Of a stretch of 64,000 nucleotides of DNA, positions 50,046 to 59,366 are shown in pieces. This DNA comes from Bacillus sp. V3B. Its GTDB lineage: Bacteria; Bacillota; Bacilli; Bacillales; Cytobacillaceae. The notes beneath the pieces are model-generated. The model saw only the letters and a program-made list of their open reading frames with translations, was not told where the DNA came from and did not search any database. The position numbers and the translations under genes were made by a program. The DNA is taken from positions 496,001 through 560,000 of the forward strand of contig NZ_JAETXM010000001.1 in assembly GCF_024494465.1 (NCBI RefSeq), written 5' to 3'. Every line of letters begins with the position of its first letter. Position 1 is the first letter of the stretch.

Positions 50046-50216
50046 ATGGAAAGTAAAATTGAAGTCTTATCCACCGTGAAAATCCAGTATAGTCCGGATT
50101 TATATAAAATTGTTGATTCCTTAAACCGAACATTAAAAAGAAGGGATCTTATGTTCGGATTATCACTAGATCAAGAAGGTCAAAATAAAGCCGTTTTCAC
50201 CATCTATCGTACATAA
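50046..50216 (+). CDS. ypmA: Small protein YpmA (DUF4264)
   Basis: 56-residue soluble protein, MESKIEVLSTVKIQYSPDLY, with a C-terminal beta-like FTIYRT. GAGGAGG gives a strong start. Gene order dinG-ypmA-ypmB-aspB is the B. subtilis order. Function unknown. The stop is followed 14 bases later by ypmB. Confidence 0.85.
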   Translation: MESKIEVLSTVKIQYSPDLYKIVDSLNRTLKRRDLMFGLSLDQEGQNKAVFTIYRT

Positions 50217-50230
50217 AAAGAGTGATTAAA

Positions 50231-50704
50231 ATGAAAAAATGGATATTTATTATCAGCATATTTATGATCATAATCACGACCATTTCTGTTGCTGTCTATT
50301 TAAATGCCGTCGAACCAGTCAGGGCTGCTAAAGAAAAAGCGATTATGATGGCAAAAGAAGAAACAGACTTAACAAAAGTGGATGAATTTAATTTATACAA
50401 TGGGGAAGAATCTTTTTATATCGTTCAAGGTCAAGATCGTAAAGGGACAAACATAATTATTTGGGTTCCAGAAAAAGAAGGAAAAGTAGTGGTTAAAAAA
50501 GAATCTGAAGGTATTTCGCGTGAACAGGCAATCAAAAAGGTATTAGAAGAAATAGGTTCTGATGAAATAATTTCAGTTAAGCCCGGTATGGAGAACGATA
50601 TTCCTCTTTGGGAAATCCATTCTCGAACAAAAGAAAATTTATTGAATTACCATTTCCTTGTTTTTGAGACAGGAGAATGGTTAAAGAAAATTGAAAATTT
50701 GTAA
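50231..50704 (+). CDS. ypmB: Membrane-anchored YpmB (DUF5590)
   Basis: 157-residue protein with an N-terminal signal anchor (about 4-24) and an extracytoplasmic domain that resembles a PepSY-like fold (ISREQAIKKVLEEIG). The ATG at 50231 is preferred to a GTG at 50222 that lies in the AAAGAGTGAT ribosome site. It matches B. subtilis ypmB by order; function unknown. aspB begins 62 bases later. Confidence 0.85.
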   Translation: MKKWIFIISIFMIIITTISVAVYLNAVEPVRAAKEKAIMMAKEETDLTKVDEFNLYNGEESFYIVQGQDRKGTNIIIWVPEKEGKVVVKKESEGISREQAIKKVLEEIGSDEIISVKPGMENDIPLWEIHSRTKENLLNYHFLVFETGEWLKKIENL

Positions 50705-50766
50705 GGGGAAAATCTGCTTTTAAAGCAGGTCACATATATATTGATGAATGAAGGAGAAGGGAAAAA

Positions 50767-51957
50767 ATGGAACCGAAACTGGCAGAAAGAGTGAAAGCAT
50801 TAACACCATCCACAACGTTAGCAATTACGGCAAAAGCGAAAGAATTGAAAGCAGCAGGTCATGATGTAATTGGACTTGGTGCCGGTGAGCCTGATTTTAA
50901 TACACCTCAATATATTATTGATGCTGCTACTAGGTCAATGAATGAAGGCCACACAAAGTATACGCCATCAGCAGGCCTACCAGCCTTGAAACAAGAGGTT
51001 GTAGAAAAATTCAAGCATGATCAAGGAATTAATTATGAAGCAACTGAAGTAATGGTGGGTAGTGGAGCGAAGCATGTTCTTTATACTTTATTTCAGGTAT
51101 TGCTTAATGATGGGGATGAGGTCATCATTCCAACACCATATTGGGTAAGTTACCCTGAGCAGGTAAAGCTTGCAGGCGGAGTTCCTGTTTATATCAAAGG
51201 TTTTGAAAGTAATCAATTTAAAATCACACCGGAACAGCTTGCAGAAGCAGTTACGGATAAGACGAAAGCGGTTATTATTAATTCACCTAGCAACCCAACA
51301 GGGATGATTTATTCAAAAGAAGAGTTAGCTGCCTTAGGTGAAGTTTGCTTAGCGAAGAATATACTGATTGTATCAGATGAAATTTATGAAAAGTTAGTCT
51401 ATAGTGGAAGTCAACATGTTTCAATTGCACAAATATCTCCTGAATTAAAAGAGCAAACAATTATCATTAATGGAGTTTCGAAATCTCATTCGATGACAGG
51501 CTGGAGAATTGGCTATGCAGCAGGTAACAAAGAAATCATTAAAGCCATGACGAACCTTGCGAGTCATAGTACATCAAATCCTACCACTACTGCTCAATAC
51601 GGTGCGATTGCAGCATACAGTGGTCCACAAGATGATGTTGAGATGATGCGTGGAGCTTTTGAAAAACGTCTTGATGCCATTTATGATCAACTTGTACAAA
51701 TTCCAGGCTTTACATGCATTAAACCTCAAGGTGCTTTCTATTTATTCCCGAATGCACAGAAAGCAGCAGAATTTACAGGGTTTAAGAATGTTGCTGAGTT
51801 CTCAACTGCTTTGCTTGAAGTGGCAAAGGTAGCGGTTGTACCAGGCTCCGGGTTTGGTGCACCAGAAAATATCCGTTTATCTTATGCGACATCTCTTGAA
51901 TTATTAGAAGAGGCAGTCTCTCGTATAAAAGAATTTGTTGAAAATAACGCTAAATAA
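50767..51957 (+). CDS. aspB: Aspartate aminotransferase
   Basis: PLP-dependent interconversion of aspartate/2-oxoglutarate and oxaloacetate/glutamate, class I type Ib. The 396 residues include LGAGEPDFNTP, SPSNPTGMIYS and the Schiff-base Lys239 in SKSHSMTGWRIGY. AAGGAGAAGG precedes the ATG. Its product feeds dapB and panD in this window, and asnS is next. Confidence 0.96.
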   Translation: MEPKLAERVKALTPSTTLAITAKAKELKAAGHDVIGLGAGEPDFNTPQYIIDAATRSMNEGHTKYTPSAGLPALKQEVVEKFKHDQGINYEATEVMVGSGAKHVLYTLFQVLLNDGDEVIIPTPYWVSYPEQVKLAGGVPVYIKGFESNQFKITPEQLAEAVTDKTKAVIINSPSNPTGMIYSKEELAALGEVCLAKNILIVSDEIYEKLVYSGSQHVSIAQISPELKEQTIIINGVSKSHSMTGWRIGYAAGNKEIIKAMTNLASHSTSNPTTTAQYGAIAAYSGPQDDVEMMRGAFEKRLDAIYDQLVQIPGFTCIKPQGAFYLFPNAQKAAEFTGFKNVAEFSTALLEVAKVAVVPGSGFGAPENIRLSYATSLELLEEAVSRIKEFVENNAK

Positions 51958-51974
51958 GTAAGTGATGATCATTT

Positions 51975-52010
51975 AAAACAGTGAAAAGCCTATGGGTTTT
52001 TCACTGTTTT
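51975..52010 (+). terminator. aspB terminator
   Basis: AAAACAGTGAAAA pairs with TTTTCACTGTTTT, with inner CC/GG pairing, followed by ATTTTC. Confidence 0.88.
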
Positions 52011-52067
52011 ATTTTCTATATCTTTTTATGTTAAATGTACACTCTATATAGACAGCTGTCCTTTTGC

Positions 52068-52080
52068 GGTGCCTGACACC
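52068..52080. repeat. GGTGYCTGACACC palindrome, copy 1
   Basis: GGTGCCTGACACC, an imperfect palindrome in the aspB-asnS gap just before the asnS promoter. A perfect version is at 60375-60387. Confidence 0.6.
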
Positions 52081-52089
52081 GGAAGTAAT

Positions 52090-52118
52090 TTGCTTGTCAT
52101 TACGGTGCAAGGTATAAT
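52090..52118 (+). promoter_or_regulatory. Probable asnS promoter
   Basis: Consensus TATAAT (52113-52118) with TTGCTT (52090-52095) at 17-base spacing, a -35 that is only half matched. The leader is about 45 bases, too short for a T-box. Confidence 0.5.
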
Positions 52119-52171
52119 GAAGGATAATACATATATGATTTTCATTGTTTTTTGGAGGGATTATTATCGTG

Positions 52172-53464
52172 ATGAAAACGACAATTGCTGAAGTACATAA
52201 GTATGTTGATCAACAAGTGAAAATAGGTGCTTGGGTTGCGAATAAACGCTCAAGTGGGAAAATTGCTTTTTTACAACTACGGGATGGTACAGGTTTTATG
52301 CAAGGTGTTATCGTAAAGACTGATGTAACGGAAGAAGTATTTCAAACCGCTAAGTCTCTTACACAGGAATCCTCTTTATTTGTAACAGGGTTTGTACAAA
52401 AGGATGAACGTTCCGCTTTTGGTTATGAATTGCTTGTAAAAGGGATTGAAGTCATTCACCATGCAATTGATTATCCCATTACCCCGAAAGAGCATGGAAC
52501 AGAGTTTTTAATGGATCACCGTCATCTGTGGCTTCGTTCACGTCGTCAACATGCGGTGATGAAAATTCGAAATGAAATTATTCGATCCACATATGAATTT
52601 TTCAATGATCAAGGGTTCACTAAAGTTGATCCTCCTATCCTAACAGGCAGTGCCCCTGAAGGAACATCAGAGCTTTTTGCTACCAAATATTTTGATGAAG
52701 ATGCGTATTTATCGCAAAGTGGACAGTTGTATATGGAAGCTGCTGCCATGGCACTAGGAAAAGTATTTTCATTTGGTCCTACATTTCGAGCCGAAAAGTC
52801 AAAAACGCGTCGTCATTTAATTGAATTTTGGATGATTGAGCCTGAAATGGCCTTTTATGAATTTGAAGATAACTTAAAAGTTCAGGAAGAGTATGTTTCG
52901 TATGTGGTCCAATCGGTGTTAAAAAACTGTTCACTTGAATTAACGACACTTGGAAGAGATACAAGCAAACTTGAAAAGATTAAAGCACCTTTCCCGCGTA
53001 TCACGTATGATGATGCGATTACCTTTTTACATAAAAATGGCTTTGAAGATATCAAGTGGGGAGATGATTTTGGCTCACCACATGAAACCTTAATTGCAGA
53101 AAGTTATGAGAAACCAGTCTTTATCACTCATTATCCTACTTCGTTAAAGCCGTTTTATATGCAACCAGATCCAAACAGGGAAGACGTTGTGCTTTGTGCT
53201 GATTTGATTGCACCAGAAGGTTATGGGGAAATTATTGGAGGGTCTGAGAGGGTTCATAATGCAGAATTGCTGAGAAAACGATTAGAAGAACATCAGTTGG
53301 AATTAGATGCTTATAAATGGTATTTAGAACTTCGACAATATGGTTCGGTCCCGCATTCAGGATTTGGACTTGGTCTTGAAAGAACAGTCGCTTGGATTAG
53401 TGGTGTTGAACATGTTCGAGAAACGATTCCATTCCCACGTTTATTAAATCGTCTATACCCATAA
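52172..53464 (+). CDS. asnS: Asparaginyl-tRNA synthetase
   Basis: Class IIb synthetase charging tRNA-Asn. The ATG at 52172 gives 430 residues and the start [12 protein letters not shown], as in B. subtilis. An OB-fold anticodon domain (about 1-100) precedes the catalytic domain with motif 2 [21 protein letters not shown] and motif 3 [16 protein letters not shown] directly upstream could serve instead. GGAGGG is nine to twelve bases away. Confidence 0.96.
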   Translation: MKTTIAEVHKYVDQQVKIGAWVANKRSSGKIAFLQLRDGTGFMQGVIVKTDVTEEVFQTAKSLTQESSLFVTGFVQKDERSAFGYELLVKGIEVIHHAIDYPITPKEHGTEFLMDHRHLWLRSRRQHAVMKIRNEIIRSTYEFFNDQGFTKVDPPILTGSAPEGTSELFATKYFDEDAYLSQSGQLYMEAAAMALGKVFSFGPTFRAEKSKTRRHLIEFWMIEPEMAFYEFEDNLKVQEEYVSYVVQSVLKNCSLELTTLGRDTSKLEKIKAPFPRITYDDAITFLHKNGFEDIKWGDDFGSPHETLIAESYEKPVFITHYPTSLKPFYMQPDPNREDVVLCADLIAPEGYGEIIGGSERVHNAELLRKRLEEHQLELDAYKWYLELRQYGSVPHSGFGLGLERTVAWISGVEHVRETIPFPRLLNRLYP

Positions 53465-53482
53465 ATTTCTTAGTATCGGTAG

Positions 53483-53513
53483 AAAAATCCGCATTTTTAT
53501 ATGCGGGTTTTTT
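53483..53513 (+). terminator. asnS terminator
   Basis: AAAAATCCGCAT pairs with ATGCGGGTTTTT (one wobble) over a six-base loop, ending in six T. Confidence 0.9.
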
Positions 53514-53514
53514 C

Positions 53515-53617
53515 ATTTTGGCGATATTAATGATAATTGTTGATAAAGGATTTTTGGTGTATTGGCTATACACACTAAAGACTGTTAGAACATCAACACG
53601 ATTGTTTAACAGGGCCT
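53515..53617. repeat. Palindromic intergenic repeat, family 1, copy B
   Basis: Shares GTTGATAA.GG (53539-53550) and CATCAACACGATTGTTTAAC (53591-53610) with copy A at 33283-33345. An extra central hairpin GTGTAT/ATACAC is present and the left end is decayed. It lies between asnS and dnaD. Confidence 0.6.
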
Positions 53618-53694
53618 TCATTTTAAACATTGATGTTAAAAAAATTTTGCCAATAATACCTTTCATTTCTCCTTACGTAAAAAAATGCTTCATA

Positions 53695-53703
53695 TGATAT
53701 ACT
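53695..53703 (+). promoter_or_regulatory. Extended -10 promoter of dnaD
   Basis: TGATATACT (-10 TATACT at 53698-53703), about 20 bases before the dnaD start. No clear -35. Confidence 0.5.
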
Positions 53704-53722
53704 AAAAGAGAGGTGTCGAAAT

Positions 53723-54421
53723 ATGAGTAAAGCAAATTTATTACAATGGCTTAAGGAAGGGCAAATTACAATTCCAGCCACATTAATATCACAATATAAA
53801 GAAATGAAATTAGATGAATACGAGCTTGTGCTTTTACTACACATCATCTCTTTTATCGAAAAAGGAAATGAATTTCCTACACCGGTTGAACTCTCTTCTT
53901 CTATGACCATCACGGCGTCAGATTGTTCAGAGTTACTGCGTAAATTAATTCAAAAAGGATTAATTGAAATCAATGACGGCTTTACAAGTGATGGGATACG
54001 CTTTGAAAAATATTCACTTGAACCATTGTGGGAAAAATTAATCGATCATTTCTTATTAAAGAAAAAGCAAAAAGACGTAGTTGTGCATGAACAAGAAGAA
54101 ACAAATTTATATACATGTTTTGAGAAAGAATTTGGTAGACCCTTGTCACCATTTGAAGGTGAAACGCTTTCTATGTGGTTGGATGAAGATCATCATGATA
54201 CGATTATTATTAAAGCGGCATTAAGAGAAGCTGTGATTTCTGGAAAATTAAATTTTCGTTATATTGATCGAATTCTATTTGAATGGAAGAAAAATGGTAT
54301 TAAAACAATCGAACAAGCAAAAAGTTATGGACAAAAATTTAGGTCCTATCAAAGAAATAAGCCAAAAGAGATAGAAACAAAAAAGGATTCTCTTCCGTTT
54401 TATAACTGGCTTAATGACTAA
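53723..54421 (+). CDS. dnaD: Replication initiation protein DnaD
   Basis: Primosomal protein that acts with DnaA and DnaB to load helicase at oriC and at stalled forks. The 232 residues have the winged-helix N-domain (about 1-100, LSSSMTITASDCSELLRKLIQKGLIE) and the DnaD-like C-domain (about 125-196) with the conserved NFRYIDRILFEWKKNG. GAGAGGTG precedes the ATG. nth lies 130 bases downstream, the B. subtilis order; the gap shows nothing convincing. Confidence 0.94.
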   Translation: MSKANLLQWLKEGQITIPATLISQYKEMKLDEYELVLLLHIISFIEKGNEFPTPVELSSSMTITASDCSELLRKLIQKGLIEINDGFTSDGIRFEKYSLEPLWEKLIDHFLLKKKQKDVVVHEQEETNLYTCFEKEFGRPLSPFEGETLSMWLDEDHHDTIIIKAALREAVISGKLNFRYIDRILFEWKKNGIKTIEQAKSYGQKFRSYQRNKPKEIETKKDSLPFYNWLND

Positions 54422-54551
54422 GCTCTTTATGATAAATGATTAAAGAATTAGTTGGAGGGTGTATTCCACCTGATTGGAAAACATTCGCTTGGTGAAGGTT
54501 TCAAAAAACAGTAGAATAGGATAAAGTGACTAGGATAGAAAGGGTAAGAAC

Positions 54552-55208
54552 ATGTTGAATAAGCGTGAAATAAGGTACTGTTTAGATCAAATGGGGGAGA
54601 TGTTTCCTGATGCTCATTGTGAATTAATTCATTCAAACCCTTTTGAATTAGTAATTGCTGTAGCTCTTTCTGCACAATGTACAGATGTGCTTGTCAATAA
54701 GGTAACACAAGAGCTTTTTGAAAAATATAAAACTCCTGAAGATTACTTAAAGGTTCCACTTGAGGAATTACAGCAGGATATTCGTTCGATCGGTTTATAT
54801 CGAAATAAAGCGAATAATATTCAAAAGCTCTGTAAAATGCTATTAGAGAATTATCAGGGGGAAGTTCCACAAGAAAGGGATGAATTAATAAATCTTCCTG
54901 GAGTAGGGCGTAAAACGGCGAATGTCGTTGTTTCTGTTGCTTTTGGTATTCCAGCTATTGCTGTTGATACGCATGTAGAGCGAGTGAGTAAGCGACTTGG
55001 ATTGTGTCGGTGGAAAGACTCCGTGCTTGAAGTCGAAAAAACATTAATGAAAAAAATTCCAGAAGAGGAATGGTCTGTGACACATCATCGAATGATTTTC
55101 TTTGGACGATATCATTGCAAGGCACAAAATCCTCAATGTCCCTCTTGTCCTCTACTAGAACTATGTCGAGAAGGAAAGAAACGAATGAAAGGGAGAGTGA
55201 AGGTTTGA
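54552..55208 (+). CDS. nth: Endonuclease III
   Basis: DNA glycosylase/AP lyase for oxidised pyrimidines. The 218 residues contain the helix-hairpin-helix LPGVGRKTANVV with catalytic Lys121, Asp139 in VDTHV, and the [4Fe-4S] ligands Cys189, 196, 199 and 205 in the exact C-x6-C-x2-C-x5-C spacing. AAAGGG lies before the ATG. The stop TGA shares its last base with the ypoC start. Confidence 0.96.
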   Translation: MLNKREIRYCLDQMGEMFPDAHCELIHSNPFELVIAVALSAQCTDVLVNKVTQELFEKYKTPEDYLKVPLEELQQDIRSIGLYRNKANNIQKLCKMLLENYQGEVPQERDELINLPGVGRKTANVVVSVAFGIPAIAVDTHVERVSKRLGLCRWKDSVLEVEKTLMKKIPEEEWSVTHHRMIFFGRYHCKAQNPQCPSCPLLELCREGKKRMKGRVKV

Positions 55209-55717
55209 TGGCTGACCAGAAAATTCCTTTTCCGCAAGAATACTTCAAGTTTTCTATACATAAAGAAATCAGTTGGCATAATGAGTATGATCAAGTGTTT
55301 AATCCACAAACTCCATTCATGTATGAAGCGGCCTATTTGTATGGTCTTAAAACGTTAATGCCGTGGAAAATGTCTGTTGACACGGTACCGGTTGTGATGA
55401 AGGAATGGGAAACTGTAAAAATGGAATTGCATGAGGAATTTTCGAAACGTAAGTTAATGGAAGTAGAGCAGCCAATGAGAAAGGGAATAGGTTTATTTAT
55501 CGAAGTTCTTTATTGGTGTAACGAGTATCCTGCTGTATCTCTAAACAAGGACGATGATCGACTAAGGATAAAGCCAGTTAATTTACAGGAACGGCTTCAT
55601 TTCATCCTTTCTTATCCATATAAGTATCACTCCTACGTTCAACTGACCGAACTTTTTTCGGAAATAGAAAAAACATTTAGGGTTCAGCAAGTTACTAGAA
55701 AAGCGAAAACAACTTAA
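55208..55717 (+). CDS. ypoC: YpoC-like protein
   Basis: 169-residue soluble protein starting MADQKIPFPQEYF, with an aromatic, tryptophan-containing C-terminal half (LFIEVLYWCNEYPAVS, LHFILSYPYKYHSYVQLTELF). The ATG at 55208 overlaps the nth stop (TGATG), so it is probably translated by coupling; an open frame extends upstream inside nth but in another frame from nth. It matches B. subtilis ypoC by position; function unknown. Confidence 0.83.
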   Translation: MADQKIPFPQEYFKFSIHKEISWHNEYDQVFNPQTPFMYEAAYLYGLKTLMPWKMSVDTVPVVMKEWETVKMELHEEFSKRKLMEVEQPMRKGIGLFIEVLYWCNEYPAVSLNKDDDRLRIKPVNLQERLHFILSYPYKYHSYVQLTELFSEIEKTFRVQQVTRKAKTT

Positions 55718-55724
55718 GTAGTTT

Positions 55725-55816
55725 ATCCCACTCTCATTGCCTGTAAAGGTCTGATAAGTGCAACTAACCATCAATGGGGATGAGGAAAACCCCCACTGAT
55801 GGTTAGTTTTCTTTAT
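55725..55816. repeat. Intergenic repeat, family 2, copy A (terminator-like)
   Basis: Begins ATCCCACTCTCATTG, continues with GGTCTGATAAGTGC, and ends in a hairpin (55763-55779 with 55791-55807, 17 bp with one mismatch) followed by TTTTCTTTATT. A close relative lies at 61040-61146. Here it could end ypoC transcription. Confidence 0.75.
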
Positions 55817-55822
55817 TATTAT

Positions 55823-55882
55823 GACTAAATTAAAAATCGTCTAAAGCTTAATCATTAGCTTTAGACGATTTTTAATTTAGTC
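55823..55882. terminator. ponA terminator with 26-bp arms
   Basis: Perfect arms 55823-55848 and 55857-55882 with an eight-base loop, the longest perfect inverted repeat I see in the window. The ponA stop codon lies inside the right arm. It separates convergent ypoC and ponA. Confidence 0.9.
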
Positions 55883-58531
55883 GTTATCAGTATTGTTTTG
55901 GCTGTCATCCTGTGGTGCATCAGTTTGTGCTTCTATATCTTGAATCTCATCACTAACTTCTTCTTTATCCTCAGTTTCCTCTTTATCCTCAGTTTCCTCA
56001 GTCTTCTTTTTATCTTCAGTTTCCTTTTTATCGGTTGGTTCCGGTACTTCAGTTGGTTTATTGCCATTAGCATTATTATTACCGTTACCATCACTGTTGT
56101 CATTCTCATTGTTGTCGTCAGGACCATTCTCATTGTTATCAGTATTGTTATCTAAATCCTCAGTGTTGCCAGCTGGGATGGTCACAACGGCTGTTGCTGC
56201 ATCACTCTGTCGACCGTCTTTCACCGCGATTATTTTAAAGGTATACTTGCTACCTGATTCAGGATTGGCCATTTTTACTCCTTTTTCCGCAGTAGTCATA
56301 AGCGATTGTTCGGCACCACCATTAAGAGAATAGGATACGTTAAATTGAGTGTTACCCTCATCTTGACCATACTGCCATGATAAAACAATTTCATTGGTTG
56401 ATTCATCATAATTTGCTGACAAACCAGAAGGACTGGTTAGCTTTTTAAACCTTTCAGATACGACACTTGGAACATTTCCTTTAACTGCATACTCATAACT
56501 CATTTGATTGCTAGGAGTATAATCGCTAGCAAGTTTGTTTGTTCCTCTTTCAATTGTTACTCTTTGCACTGTTTTTGGCATCGTGAAGTCTGCCGTTTCT
56601 TTATCCTTTGAAACATGTTCCATTAAGGTTTTAAAGATTTTCTTGGCTATTTGTTGGTCTTCTCCACGAGCTATGGCATCCTTTCTTTTTTCATACCCTG
56701 TCCAGACGGACGCCGTGTAATTCGTACTATAACCAACAAACCAAATATCAGGAACAGCACCGTTAGGGATTCCTAAATTTTTAATATCACTACCAGAATA
56801 ATTAGTTGTTCCTGTTTTACCTGCTATAGGAACGCCTGATACATTTGCGGCTTGTCCTGTGCCATAACCCGAGTTTACGACACTTTTTAGCATGTCAGTA
56901 ATGATAAAGGCTGTATAATCACTCATGGCCACTTCTGTTTCAGGTTTCATATTAATCTTTGTTCCATCACGAAATTCAATTTCCTTCACAGCGTGTGGTT
57001 CTGTGTAATACCCGTTATTTCCAAATGCACTATAGGCCCCAGCCATTTGTAAAGATGTGACTCCATTCTTGAAACCACCAATGGCATAAGATTCGTGAAT
57101 CTCGTCTAATCCAAGCCCAAGTTCATTGGCAAATTCTTGTGCTTTATCGAGTCCTACCGCCTGCAAGGCTTTTAAGGCAGGAATGTTTCTTGATTTTGCA
57201 AGAGCTTCGCGTATAGTCATCGAACCTTGATGTGAACGATCCCAGTTATTAATCGTTTGACCTGTAGAATATTGATAAGGCTCATCGACAATATTTTGAT
57301 AGGTTCCCCATTTTAAATGTTCGACTGCCGGTCCATAATCAAGAACTGGTTTGATGGTGGATCCAGGCTGACGCGGGACAGAGGTAGCGAAATTTAGACC
57401 AAAATCAACATCTTTATCGCGGCTTCCGCCAATAGCACGAATTTCCCCTGTTTTTGTATCAAGAAGGGTGATACCCGCTTGGAATTTATCATCAGGGAAT
57501 GGAATGATTTCATTCTCATACATAATTTTATCAACATAATCTTGCGCATCTGTATCGAGAGTCGTGTATATTTTAAGACCATCGGTATAGACATTCAATT
57601 CAGGATACTTATTTTCAATTTCCTTAATAGCTTGACCAATAAAATCATCATAAGGAATTTCACTTTGATGTATGCGGTCTTCCTCTTTTACAAGTGAATC
57701 GGTCAGACTTGCTGCTTGTGCTTCATTCTTTTCAGTTTCTGAAATATAGCCATGCTGATGCATTAAAGATAGGACAACATTCCGTCGTTTTTCCGCTTTA
57801 TCCGGATTGTCAAACGGGTTATAGTTATTCGGACTTTGTGGCATTCCTGCAAGTAAAGCTGCTTCAGGCAGGGTTAAATCTTTTAACTCTTTCCCAAAAT
57901 AGACTTGTGAAGCAGTCGAAATCCCAACCGTTCTTTCAGACATAAACACTTTATTTATATATAATTCAAAAATTTGTTCTTTTGTATATTTTCTCTCTAA
58001 TTGAATAGAAAGCCATGCTTCTTGAGCTTTTCGGGATATTGTTTTTTCAGCAGTTAAAAAATAGTTTTTAACCACTTGTTGAGTGATTGTGCTTGCACCT
58101 TCTGCTCCAAATCCATCTGTAACATTTGCAATGACGGCACCACCTAGGCGAATCGGATCGACTCCATGATGTTTAAAGAAACGGGAATCTTCAGTTGCAA
58201 TCACAGCATCTCTAACCAGTTCTGGAATATCATCATATTCGACATAATCTAGCCTTTGGGTACCAATTTCGGTGATAAGCTCACCATCTAATCCATAGAT
58301 TTCTGATGGAATTGCGGCTTTTAATGTATCAGCATCGAGCTGTGGAGCGTCTTTTACCATGAAAGCAAATGTTGCCGCTCCGGTAATAATTCCAATAATA
58401 CCGAGGACAACTAACACAAGAAAAATACGTTTAAATAATAAACCTGTAGATTTTTTCTTGCCTTTTTTCTTGCTTTTGGCTTCTTCCTTTTGTTTCCGAC
58501 GCTCCTCCCTTGATTGATATTTTTCTGTCAT
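55877..58531 (-). CDS. ponA: Class A penicillin-binding protein 1 (PBP1A/1B)
   Basis: Bifunctional peptidoglycan glycosyltransferase and transpeptidase, 884 residues. In order: a Lys/Glu-rich cytoplasmic tail (1-30), one membrane anchor (about 33-58), the GT51 domain with catalytic Glu114 in ATEDSRFFKHHG, the transpeptidase with Ser391 (PGSTIKP), KSRN and KTGTT, a fibronectin III-like domain (about 695-785), and an Asn/Asp/Glu-rich tail of about 90 residues with internal repeats. AAAGGAAGG precedes the ATG. recU lies 105 bases upstream. Confidence 0.96.
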   Translation of the reverse strand: MTEKYQSREERRKQKEEAKSKKKGKKKSTGLLFKRIFLVLVVLGIIGIITGAATFAFMVKDAPQLDADTLKAAIPSEIYGLDGELITEIGTQRLDYVEYDDIPELVRDAVIATEDSRFFKHHGVDPIRLGGAVIANVTDGFGAEGASTITQQVVKNYFLTAEKTISRKAQEAWLSIQLERKYTKEQIFELYINKVFMSERTVGISTASQVYFGKELKDLTLPEAALLAGMPQSPNNYNPFDNPDKAEKRRNVVLSLMHQHGYISETEKNEAQAASLTDSLVKEEDRIHQSEIPYDDFIGQAIKEIENKYPELNVYTDGLKIYTTLDTDAQDYVDKIMYENEIIPFPDDKFQAGITLLDTKTGEIRAIGGSRDKDVDFGLNFATSVPRQPGSTIKPVLDYGPAVEHLKWGTYQNIVDEPYQYSTGQTINNWDRSHQGSMTIREALAKSRNIPALKALQAVGLDKAQEFANELGLGLDEIHESYAIGGFKNGVTSLQMAGAYSAFGNNGYYTEPHAVKEIEFRDGTKINMKPETEVAMSDYTAFIITDMLKSVVNSGYGTGQAANVSGVPIAGKTGTTNYSGSDIKNLGIPNGAVPDIWFVGYSTNYTASVWTGYEKRKDAIARGEDQQIAKKIFKTLMEHVSKDKETADFTMPKTVQRVTIERGTNKLASDYTPSNQMSYEYAVKGNVPSVVSERFKKLTSPSGLSANYDESTNEIVLSWQYGQDEGNTQFNVSYSLNGGAEQSLMTTAEKGVKMANPESGSKYTFKIIAVKDGRQSDAATAVVTIPAGNTEDLDNNTDNNENGPDDNNENDNSDGNGNNNANGNKPTEVPEPTDKKETEDKKKTEETEDKEETEDKEEVSDEIQDIEAQTDAPQDDSQNNTDND
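55963..55998. repeat. Tandem 18-bp repeat in the ponA tail
   Basis: Two identical 18-base units (55963-55980 and 55981-55998), followed by degenerate copies to about 56030. They encode repeated Glu-Thr-Glu-Asp-Lys-type units. The unit length is a multiple of three, so gain or loss of copies would keep the frame. Confidence 0.88.
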
Positions 58532-58636
58532 GATTCATTCCTTCCTTTCTTATTAAAACAGGTGGTTTATTGTTTATCTTTCGAAAATGATTAGATTGTT
58601 TGGTTTTTTAACCTTCTATTAAATATGATAGATTAT

Positions 58637-59251
58637 TCAAAATTTGTAAAGAGAATCAATTATTTTTATGTAATCGATTCTTGGCTGAAATCCTAGTGGG
58701 ATCAAGCGACCATATTGATCAATTTCTTGCTTTGTAATTGATTTTCTTCCTCCATCCTCCATTCTTTTCCAAAAGGATAGGAGTTGATCTGCTTCAAGGT
58801 AATAGACTTCTTCAGTCATAGAAAAACGAAGTAATACAAAGCAAATACCTTTCTGATTTAATACTTTTTTTATATGTTCAATCTGATGTTTGTGAAAGTT
58901 TTTCAGTGGAAATGATGTTTGTTGCTTCGTTTCTTTTGCTTCAAAATCAATATATTTCCCCTTATATACACCATTATAATCAGTTGTGGATGCTTGTTTA
59001 AAATAGGCCTCTTTAATAACGGCCGCACTTCTTTTAGGGTAGTCCACATTGACGATTTGAACGGGTGTAGGTTTTTTATGAATGACTGCAATCTCTTGAT
59101 CTAAATAATATTGATTTGTTTCGTTTATGTCCTCCTCTAATGTCATTCCTCTTTTTCCATATGACCATTTAACGTCCTTTGGTTTATAGGTACTAGCTGC
59201 TTTTGTTAATTCCGCCGTATAGCGCTTGCCATTTGGATAATGGAAAGTCAT
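58637..59251 (-). CDS. recU: Holliday junction resolvase RecU
   Basis: Junction-resolving nuclease of 204 residues acting in recombination and chromosome segregation. It contains [29 protein letters not shown], the catalytic core [20 protein letters not shown] (metal-binding Asp and Glu with Lys), and HQIEHIKKV. The ATG at 59251 follows GAGGTGA; earlier in-frame starts are inside the intergenic region. It stands ahead of ponA as in B. subtilis. Confidence 0.95.
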   Translation of the reverse strand: MTFHYPNGKRYTAELTKAASTYKPKDVKWSYGKRGMTLEEDINETNQYYLDQEIAVIHKKPTPVQIVNVDYPKRSAAVIKEAYFKQASTTDYNGVYKGKYIDFEAKETKQQTSFPLKNFHKHQIEHIKKVLNQKGICFVLLRFSMTEEVYYLEADQLLSFWKRMEDGGRKSITKQEIDQYGRLIPLGFQPRIDYIKIIDSLYKF

Positions 59252-59366
59252 TTCATTCACCTCACATACTACTATTAATAATACCAAACTTCAGTAATTC
59301 AATGTTGAATAAAAAGAACCATTTAACAAACGATAGGAATAGAAAGCTGTAAGAGGTAGTGATAAA

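Noticed and set aside
52119-52171. T-box leader for asnS
   Set aside because: The predicted leader is only about 45 bases and has no terminator.
54435-54494. 19-codon frame in the dnaD-nth gap
   Set aside because: No good ribosome site and no recognisable product.
55898-56155. 85-codon very hydrophobic plus-strand frame
   Set aside because: It is the reverse complement of the Asn/Asp/Glu codons of the ponA tail, which necessarily read as hydrophobic residues.
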